NCBI GenBank assembly: GCA_028571685.1
Contig: CM053141.1
Span: 55,550,333-55,614,332 of the forward strand
Direction: 5' to 3'
From: Heterohyrax brucei
Taxonomy: Eukaryota > Chordata > Mammalia > Hyracoidea > Procaviidae
DNA: 64,000 bases
Shown here: one piece after another, positions 56,635 through 64,000 of the stretch
Layout: every line of letters starts with the position of its first letter
How positions within the stretch are numbered: position 1 is the stretch's first letter
The notes under the pieces: model-generated
What the model was told of the DNA's origin: nothing
Databases searched by the model: none
Seen by the model: the letters and a program-made list of their open reading frames with translations, nothing else
Position numbers and translations under genes: made by a program

Positions 56635-57247
56635 AACAAAAAACCTATTGCCATCGATTTTGACTCATAGTGAATTTATAGGGGTGGAAATGCCCCATAG
56701 GTCCAAGGAGCAGCTGATAGAATAAGACTACTGACCATTAAATTATATATCCCCCCAAATGTGTATACCAGTTGGTATAGCCCAGTATTGTGTGCGTTTC
56801 CTATATGTTTTAAATCCTGCTTTTATGATGTTACTGAGGGAGGATGTGCTGCAGTGGTGTTGATGAGGCAGAAATCAATCTACAAGATTGTATGGTGTCT
56901 TGAGGCAATCTCTTGGGAGATAAAAGGAAAGGGAAGCAAGCAGAGAGCTGGGGACCTTATACCACTAGGAAAGAATCCCCTGGAACAGAGTAAGTCCTTT
57001 GGATTCAGGGCCCCTGCACCTAAGGAGCTACTCAACCAGAGAAGATTGAGGACAAGGACCTTCCTTCAGAACTGACAGAGGGAGAAAGTCTTCCTGGAGG
57101 TAATATCCTGGATCCAGACATCAGGCCTCCTAGACTGTGAGAGAATAAATTTCTGTTTGTTGAAGGCATCCATTTGTGGTATGTGTTACAGGAGCACTAG
57201 ATAAGTAGGACAGCAGCCAAGCTTCTAACCACTGCACCACCAGGACC
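56635..57247 (-). repeat. AfroSINE-type SINE split by a LTR (56635-56734 and 57211-57247)
   Basis: The left part runs from 'ctattgccatcgattttg' to 'actactgaccatt'. The right part continues with 'gcagccaagcttctaacc' and ends 'accaccagg', so a single antisense unit is interrupted. Confidence 0.8.
56735..57210 (+). mobile_element. MaLR-type solo LTR inserted in a SINE
   Basis: The start is degraded ('aaattatatatcccccc'), but the middle ('gataaaaggaaagggaagc', as at 33606) and the end ('gagaataaatttctg', 'aggagcactagataag') match the family. It is more diverged than the copy at 33378. Confidence 0.75.
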
Positions 57248-57666
57248 TTGTATTATGATATAGAACAATATATATACACCAAGTCCTCATTTATCGACAT
57301 GGTTAGATTCCAAAGAGAAGGTCATTATGTGAGAATTGGCATCATGCAAAAATGGATGATGATTATGTCAAATCACAAAATGAGGATGACCACATCATTA
57401 CGTAACAACCAAATTTCATTATTCTATAACTGTAAATCACATCATTACATAATTGCCAAACCATTCAAGGATCATGGCCTACCCAAGTTGACATATAACC
57501 TGAACCATCACAGCCAGAATTATTCTATCTTACACCTCAGCATTTGTTACTGTCAGGCATGCACCAATAACGCGCAACATAGTTGAAGAGTAGATGTCTT
57601 GCTACTGTTGTCAATGCCAAATTTTGGATAATGAGATAGTCAGTTAAATGAGCAGTAGGTGTATGT
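57248..57666. other. Unassigned, possibly an old repeat
   Basis: The segment 'caagtcctcatttatcgac' followed by 'aggtcattatgtgagaattg' and later 'cattacataattgcc' has internal near-repeats and a CpG-depleted look that suggest a decayed DNA transposon or other repeat. I cannot name it. Confidence 0.35.
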
Positions 57667-57766
57667 AATGAAAGAAAACCAAACCTTTTGCCCTTGAGTC
57701 AATTCCAACTCATAGATCCCCTATACAACAGAGTTGAACTGCCCCATAGGGTATCCTTTTGGTTAG
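57667..57766 (-). repeat. AfroSINE-type SINE, internally deleted
   Basis: Antisense: 'cttgagtcaattccaac', 'gagttgaactgccccatag', then directly 'ccttttggttagcc'. The core between them and the head are missing. Confidence 0.75.
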
Positions 57767-57993
57767 CCACAAATTAATAATCAGAATGTGGAATGTATGA
57801 AGTATGAATATAAGAAAATTGGAAATTATCTAAAATGAAATGTAATACATAAACAGCAATATCCTAGGCGTTAGTGAGCAGTCATTTTGAAGCAGAGAAT
57901 CCAGAAAATGCATGATTGAATTTTGCAAGAACAGCAACTTCTTCATTGCAAATATACCTTCTTTACCAACATAAACAGCAACTATACACATGG

Positions 57994-58144
57994 AAATCCT
58001 TGTAGCATAGCAGTTAAGTGCTATGTCTGCTAACCAAAAGGCCGGCAGTTCAGATTTGCCAGGCACTCTTTGGAAACTCTATGGGGCATTTCTAATCTGA
58101 CCTATAAGGTTGCTATGAGTTCAAATTGACTAGTTATCAGTGGG
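57994..58144 (+). repeat. AfroSINE-type SINE inserted in the RTE, perfect target duplication
   Basis: Sense unit with an A-box-like 'tagcagttaagtg' and B-box-like 'ggcagttcagatttgcc', the internal RNA polymerase III promoter elements of tRNA-derived SINEs. The 11-base direct repeat 'tatacacatgg' flanks it exactly (57983-57993 and 58145-58155). Confidence 0.9.
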
Positions 58145-58484
58145 TATACACATGGACCTCACCAGAAGGAATACACAGGAATCAAATCAACTATATCTGT
58201 GGAAAAGTTCACTATCATCAGTCAGAACAAGGCCAGGTGCTGAATGTAGCACAGAGCATCAACTGTTCATTTGCAAGTTCAATTCAAAACTGAAGGAAAT
58301 TAGAAAAGCCTACGTGAGCCAAGATACTACCCACTTTAGTTTAGAAACCATCTCAAAAACAGATTTCACATGTTGAACACTAATGACTGAAGACATCATA
58401 AATGAAGAAATTAGGGCTGTTAAAGACAGGAAAGAAAAGCCCAAATTGGATTTCAGATGAGATTCTGAAGCTTGCTGTTGAACT

Positions 58485-58916
58485 TTGAGTAGTAAAGCAA
58501 AAGGAGGAAATGATGAAGTAAAACAACTGAACAGAAGATTTCAAAGGACAACTCAAGAAGACAAGGCAAAGTATTATAAGGACACGTGCAAAGAGCTGGA
58601 GATAGAAAACCAAAAGGGAAGAACACACTCTGCGTTACTCAAGTTGAAAGAACTGAAGAAAAAATCCAAGTCTCAACTTGCAGTAGTGAAGGATGGTACA
58701 GTGAAAATATTAAACCTTGCAGGAAGCATCAAAAGCCTACAGAAGGAATACAAAGAGCCATTATACCAAAAAGAATTGGTTGAGGTTCAATCATTTCAAC
58801 AGGTAGCATATGATCATGAATCAATTGTGCTGAAGAAAGGAATCCAAGCTGCACTGAAAATATTGATGAAAAACAAGACTCCAGGAATTGATGGAATATC
58901 AACTGCTATGTTTTAA
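58485..58916 (+). pseudogene. RTE linker and reverse transcriptase start, longest open RTE frame
   Basis: This 143-codon frame encodes the basic linker between endonuclease and reverse transcriptase ('LNRRFQRTTQEDKAKYY', 'KELEIENQKGRTHSALLKL') and ends at the first reverse transcriptase motif 'NKTPGIDGIS'. A stop follows at once. Comparison with 45376-45576, where the frame continues past this point, shows the stop is a mutation. Confidence 0.8.
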
Positions 58917-59971
58917 CAAATTGATGTGCCACTGGAAGTTCTCACTCATCTATGCCAAGAAATTTGAGGGCAGCTATCTGACTACCCTCTAGAAGAGTTA
59001 CACCCAGCCCTGAGAACAATGATCCAGCTGAATAAACAATATCATTAATGTCACATGCAGGTAATACTTGGCTAAAGAGCATTTAAAAGTGGCTGCAGCA
59101 GCGTATTGACAGGGAACAAGCAGAAGTTCAGGATGGATTTAGGAGAGGACATTGAACCAGGGATACCATTGCTCAAGTCAGATGGATCTTAGACAAAAGG
59201 AAAAAAATGCCTGAAAGATATGTACCTGTATTTTATCAACTATGCAAAGGCATTCAAATGTCTGGATCATAACAAATAATAGATAATATTATGGAGCATG
59301 GGAATTTCAGAACACTTAATTGTGCTCATGAGGAATCTGTATATGGATTAAGAGGCAGTCATTTGAACAGAACTAAAGGACAGTGCATGTAAAGGTGTGT
59401 GTCAGGGTTGCATCCTCTCACCATTAGCTATTCAGTCTGTATGCCAAGCAAATAATCCAAGAAGGTAGACTGCATGAAGGAAAATGGGGTATCAGTATTG
59501 GAGGAAGTCTCATTAACAACCTGCATATGCAGATGACACAACCTTATTTTCTGAAAGTGAATAGGATTGCAAACACTTGCTGGTGAAGATAAAAGACCAC
59601 AGCCTTCAGTATGGATTAAAACTCAACACCAAGAAAGCAAAACTCCTCACTAGACCAATAAGCAACACCATGATAAGTGCAGAAAAGTTGAGGTTGTTAA
59701 GAACTTTGTTTTACTTGGTTCCACAATCAACACCTGTGGAAGCAGCAGTCAAGAAATCAAAAGATGCATAACATTCATAAAATCTGATGCAGGAGACCTT
59801 ACTGTAAAGTGTTGAAAAGCAAAGACATTACCTTGAAAATTAAAATGAAGCTGACCCAAGCCATAGTATTTGTAATCACCTCATATGCATGTGACAGCTA
59901 GACAACAAATAAAGAAGACCAAAGAAAAATTGACCCCTTTGAACTGCAGTGTTGGAGAAGAATATTGAATT
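58917..59971 (+). pseudogene. RTE reverse transcriptase remnant
   Basis: It continues the RTE after 58916 with several frameshifts: 'gatttaggagaggacattg' (FRRGR-type motif), 'atcaactatgcaaaggc' (DYAKA-type motif), 'atatgcagatgacacaac' (YADDT active site intact), then 'actcaacaccaagaaagc'. The frame 59577-59771 reads the following region. Confidence 0.8.
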
Positions 59972-60518
59972 TGTGTTCTGACAATGTCCGCTAACTAAAT
60001 TGTGCTAAGTGCTACATACCTCATTGCTGATTATCACTATGGTCACCTTTGAAGTACTCCCCCTGAGAAGCCATGCACTTCTCCCTGGAATGCAAGCACC
60101 TAGTCCACCCTTCAAAGCAATTTTGGAATTCTTTCTGGAATAGCCATTGCATATGGTGGCAAGTTCACAAACTTAACTGTGAGAGAGTTTTCAGCCAGTA
60201 AACAAATAACTGCATTGAAATATCCTCCCTACTCACCTAATCTGACCCCCAATGACTTTTTTCTTTACCTGAAGATAAAGGAAATACTGAAAGGAAAACA
60301 TTTTGATGACATTCAGGGCATCAAGTGTAGTATGATAACAGCTCTGATGGCCATTCCAGAAAAAGAGTTCCAAAATTGCTTCGAAGGGTGAACTAGGCAC
60401 TGGCATTTGCACGTAGCTTTCCAAAGGAAGTACTTCAAAGGTGACTCTGTTGATAGTCAGCAATGAGGTATGTGGTGCTTTTTCTGGGTTGAGTTTGTGA
60501 ACTTAGTTGGCAGTCCCG
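59972..60518. mobile_element. Mariner-derived palindromic (fold-back) element, intact copy
   Basis: The left arm (about 59985-60148) and right arm (about 60350-60515) are inverted copies of each other over roughly 150 bases, for example 'acatacctcattgctga' and its complement near 60450. The central loop keeps part of a mariner transposase. The element lies in the RTE at a TA: the right flank is TA (60519-60520), the left TA has become TT (59970-59971). Mariner elements duplicate TA on insertion. It lacks most of the transposase and is non-autonomous. Confidence 0.85.
60179..60391 (+). pseudogene. Mariner transposase C-terminal remnant
   Basis: The frame contains 'PPYSPNLTPNDFFLYLKIKE', the stretch around the third catalytic aspartate of mariner transposases. 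The aspartate position after 'YSP' reads asparagine here, while the following 'ND' is kept. The rest is the C-terminal region ending 'EFQNCFEG'. The catalytic N-terminal two-thirds are absent. Confidence 0.8.
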
Positions 60519-60624
60519 TATACCATGGGCTGCCCAAAGAACAAATAGATATGTGTTGGAAGAAGTATACCCAGATTGCTCCTTAGAAGAAAGGACAACA
60601 GGACCACACTTACATATTGGACAT

Positions 60625-61182
60625 TGTCTTAGTTATCTAGTGCTGCTATAATAGAATACCAAAAGTGGTTAGCTTTAACAAAGAGAAACTTATTCTTTCA
60701 GAGTCAAGAAGGCTACAATTCCAAATTCAGGCTGTCAGCTCCAGTGAAAGGCTTTCTCTGTTGGCTCTGGAGGAAGGTCCTTGTTGTCAGTCGTCACCTG
60801 GACTTGAGCATCTCAGGCACAAGGACTCAGGGTCCAAAGGACAAGCTGTGCTCTGGCCCTGCTTTCTTGTTGGTATGAGGTCCCCAACACTGTTTGCTTC
60901 CTTTTCCTTTATATCCCAAGAGACTGCCTCAAGGTGTGATGCAATCTTAGAGTCCTGTACCACCAGTACAACTGCCACTCCATCTCTTCCCCCGCTATTT
61001 CCTACCCCTACAACCCTCAGCCCCCACTCCACTGCCCAACCCCCCTAAGCACCTCCATTCTGTCTTATAAATATCATAGAGGCAGGGTTTACACCATATG
61101 GGAACATCACACAAAACCAGGAATCACAGCCTAGACAAATTTTTACACACATTTTTGGGGAGACACCATTCAATCCATGACA
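60625..61182 (-). mobile_element. MaLR-type solo LTR inserted in the RTE
   Basis: Antisense LTR from 'tgtcttagttatctagtg' to 'caatccatgaca'. It shares 'ggctttctctgttggctctgg' style blocks with 53644 and 15904 but is a more distant subfamily. No simple target duplication is seen. Instead 'aggagggattatcag' occurs twice just to the right. Confidence 0.75.
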
Positions 61183-61429
61183 GGAGGGATTATCAGGACC
61201 AATAATTATCAGGAGGGATCAGTCACTGGAGATAGACATCATGCCTGGTAAAGTGGAGGGTAAATGAAAAAGGAAGACCCTTGACAAGACGGACTGACAC
61301 AGTGGCTGTGACAATGGGCTCAAGTGCAACGATTGTGGGCATGGCACAGGACGAGAGCAGTGTTTCCTTCTGTTGTACACGGTGTCATTATGAGTCACAA
61401 TTAACTCTATGGCACCTAACAACAACACA

Positions 61430-61619
61430 AGAACATAAACATCTACTAATCTATGGATAAGATGCTGGGGGAAAAAATGCATTAAAATGCCCACAGTGGT
61501 TAATAATCATATACAGTTTACCTCTGGGTGGTGGTGTTACTGTTAAGTGCTGTTGAGTCAGTTCCAGCTCCGGATAGTAGCATTAGGGAAAATTCTTATT
61601 TATACTTGTCTGTGGTTTC
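61430..61619. other. No gene or clear repeat
   Basis: Unassigned, with a short 'tgctgttgagtcagttcc' segment at about 61548-61566 that may be a SINE tail fragment. Confidence 0.45.
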
Positions 61620-61832
61620 CGAAAGGAACTCTGGTGATATGGTAGTTAACATGCTTGGCTGTACCCAAAAGACTAACAGTTCAAGGTTACCAGCCTTATT
61701 TCACAAAAGATGTCCAATCTGCTTTACTGAAGATTTACAACCTTGGAAACACTATGGGGCAGTTCTACTCTATAGTGTCACTGTAAGTAGGAATCAACTC
61801 AACAGCAATGGGTTTGGTTTGAGTTTTCTTTT
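61620..61832 (+). repeat. AfroSINE-type SINE, long subtype
   Basis: Sense copy with head 'ggaactctggtgatatgg', B-box-like 'cagttcaaggttacc', middle 'tccaatctgctttactg', body 'ggggcagttctactctatag' and the end 'caatgggtttggtttgag'. Confidence 0.85.
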
Positions 61833-64000
61833 TTCCCTGTATTTTGTGGTAATCTTGCATTACTTTAGTGATTATATAAAGTTTATTTTCATGTTTGTTC
61901 ATATGAAATGTGGGATGGCATTTAATTCACAAGGAAAATATAAATGGCTAGTCACAGAAGATGTGCAGATTATTTTCCAAGATATTTAAAATCCTATTTG
62001 ACCATTACTCTACAGCTGAAGCAAGACGGAAAATAAAATAGACTCTAGAAATTGAGCTTCTAGAAATTGTTATTTAACCCCAAATATGCCAGGATTCATG
62101 TATCTCTAGAGAAGATTAAACACAAAAGAGAGATAACTGAAGCTGGTAGAATCACCCTTTTAGGAGGTTAAAGGGGAATTTAAGAAGTCACATTGTTTAC
62201 TTTACTACCTAGAGGCAAGTTGCACTCTAGAGAAATTTAAAGGTCTCTTTTAAGAAAGCCAAGGAAAGATACTCTGAAAAGAGAAATCCAATATCTCCAT
62301 TGGGCTTTCATGTTCTTAAATATATCAGTTATATTTGACAATGTTGTTCAGGTTAAGTAACTGGAGAAGAGATGTAAGTCTGCATGAATTTTCTTTGGGG
62401 AAAAATTTAAGAAACAAAGGAAAGAGTGTTTCTTTGATTCTATATTAAATCTAGCTACACATAGTATAAAATTATCTTGGGTTTCTATTTATAACACACT
62501 CCTGTATGATATCTGAAAATGTTATGAAGAAATTAAAATTCTCCCTGCAATCCAGTTGTGAGTGATGTGTTCAACTTTCATCATCAATTTAAGAAATCAC
62601 TTAGTTCAAGATGCAGATTTCTCATTATGAAACATCAATACATGTGGTTAAATACAACCTGATGACACCAATTAACTTTAAAATTTAGTTAGAGTATTTA
62701 TTTCACATGTGCTTATTTAATAATTATTAATTTCATTCATTTAATGCAGTATTTACTAAAAGCACTAAGGAGTAAATTCATTACAGATTCTGTCTCAGGA
62801 AGGCTATAGGAAAATGATGGCACTCTCATTTATGACCTCTAAAACATCTCAAGAATTAAAAGAATTGCAGTCACAGGACTCTTCCATTACGTAAAAAGAT
62901 CATCAAAGCTTCTAACTTCAAGAGATTATGCAGAAAATGTGCACAGAGTTTGTGCAGAGGAAATTCAGTTGAGGTGACTAACTCCATCGGAAGGTGAAAC
63001 ACAAAGAAAGGAATCTGAACAACTGTGGAAGACACACTGAATTTGTGCAATTATACTGAGAACTGAGTATACTGTGCTGTATACTGAGACTACACCCAGT
63101 AAGGTGTATTCCTTCTCAAAGCAGTGGTTACAATTCTGAAAAACATCTTTCTAAGGAAGTAGCTATGATAAAATCAGGGAACTTATATAGGTTTGATTTG
63201 CAAATAACTTATTATTTAATTGAGCTGGTGAAAAAACTTTAGTTTTTCTGATCATAACCTATGGAGGGATCTGTTTTAAATGGAGAGTGAGACTTGAAAA
63301 GAAATATGGCAAAACTAAATACATACATGTTTCCAACATCGATCAATAGATAAATAGGCCAACAGACAGGTGAACTCATCAATATGTACGAGAACTGTCT
63401 TTTACATTCTTCGGTTGTAAAATTATAAAATGACAGAAATTCTCATTCTTAGAGTAAATTCTTGAAGGATTCAGTCTCAGGAGAATGGTGGGGGGATAAG
63501 AAATTAAGAAAAGTGTTCATTACTACACTTATACAGATAAACTAGGAGTACCAAAAAAATACTCAATAAATGTTTAAAGTGATGATATGGACTTATATTA
63601 TCTGTGACGTATCTTTTATTTTACAAAAGCAAATAACAACAACATGTATAGAGTATTCCTATTTATGTGAGAATTTGTGTGTGTATGTGAAAAATGTCTC
63701 CATTAAACTGCAAATATTCAATTAGGTATTTTAGTAAACAAATAGGGTTAATCTCAGAATGATGACACTTGACACAAGTTTTAGTTCCTTTGTTTTCTAT
63801 ACCGTTTTACACCTTTTAATGCAGAAATATTTTTGTAAACAAGAAAGAGGAAAATTTTCATTTTTTCAAAAAAGGAAAAAAAATACAAAGAAATAATAAC
63901 ATCATTGCTTGCCTACATGTGACTCGGTAATGCAAATCCTTGAAATACTGTTCATGACACAGCTTGGATTTCAACTGAATTCATCTTCTTGTTCGATATC
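61833..64000. other. AT-rich, nothing recognised
   Basis: Over 2 kb without a recognised repeat, SINE or protein-like frame, which stands out against the dense repeats before it. It could be unique sequence flanking a gene or a regulatory region, but nothing specific can be supported. Confidence 0.5.

Larger units (their letters stand above)
57767..61429 (+). mobile_element. RTE LINE with three later insertions
   Basis: Segments 57767-57993, 58145-59971, 60519-60624 and 61183-61429 join in order: endonuclease part, linker, reverse transcriptase, C-terminal region and the 'ggcacctaacaac' end. Part of the endonuclease is deleted near 57890. The insertions are a SINE (57994-58144), a mariner-derived palindrome (59972-60518) and a MaLR LTR (60625-61182). 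Confidence 0.85.

Noticed and set aside
57248-57586. 112-codon frame at 57248-57586
   Set aside because: No domain, and it lies in an unassigned repeat-like block. It is insufficient for a gene call.
57994-58144. Possible tRNA gene because of A- and B-box-like motifs
   Set aside because: The motifs belong to a tRNA-derived SINE. No cloverleaf or intact anticodon arm can be drawn, and the body and tail match over twenty other copies.
60665-61048. 127-codon plus-strand frame
   Set aside because: It is the antisense reading of a MaLR-type LTR. The proline/threonine-rich end is a pyrimidine-rich LTR stretch.

Overview
The window looks like intergenic or intronic DNA from a placental mammal, most probably an afrotherian and, I think, a proboscidean (elephant lineage). 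The reasoning is indirect. It contains more than twenty copies of a tRNA-derived SINE of the AfroSINE type, several copies of an RTE (BovB-like) LINE whose 3' end matches the SINE tail, and young L1 elements. MaLR-type and ERVL-type LTRs and old L2/MIR relics, shared by all placentals, lie underneath. Family names come from pattern recognition, not a library search. I found no convincing host protein-coding exon, tRNA, rRNA or CRISPR array. The longest open frames are remnants of transposon proteins.

Layout. 1-5.1 kb: AT-rich sequence with an RTE fragment, SINEs and an old LTR-like block. 5.3-8.3 kb: a three-level nest, with a SINE broken by a SINE that is broken by an internally deleted ERVL provirus keeping integrase and dUTPase traces. 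8.5-12.3 kb: MIR/L2, a possible retrocopy and an ERV1-like remnant. 12.3-20.1 kb: a full-length L1 with a MaLR LTR inside ORF2. 21.2-28.1 kb: two antisense L1s, one lacking most of ORF2. 28.5-35.5 kb: two related LTRs, two RTE 3' ends, facing L1 3' ends and another MaLR LTR. 36.6-41.5 kb: an LTR piece, a mariner-derived element split by an L1, and a sense L1 3' end. 42.2-48.3 kb: an unclassified repeat, then a near-complete RTE carrying two L1 insertions of opposite orientation. 48.3-53.6 kb: an ancient L1, a younger L1 3' end and a second copy of the unclassified repeat. 53.6-57.2 kb: a MaLR LTR, a decayed L2, a run of three SINEs, and a SINE split by a LTR. 57.7-61.4 kb: a second long RTE carrying a SINE, a palindromic mariner derivative and a LTR. 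61.6-64 kb: one SINE, then unrecognised AT-rich sequence.

The parts do not form a pathway. They form a record of insertion order: L2/MIR and ancient L1 first, then RTE and its SINEs, then mariner derivatives, MaLR/ERVL LTRs and L1s landing inside them. The most interesting signals are the mariner-derived fold-back element, present twice with the same internal architecture, and several insertions whose target-site duplications can be read directly. I did not see a novel cellular system.
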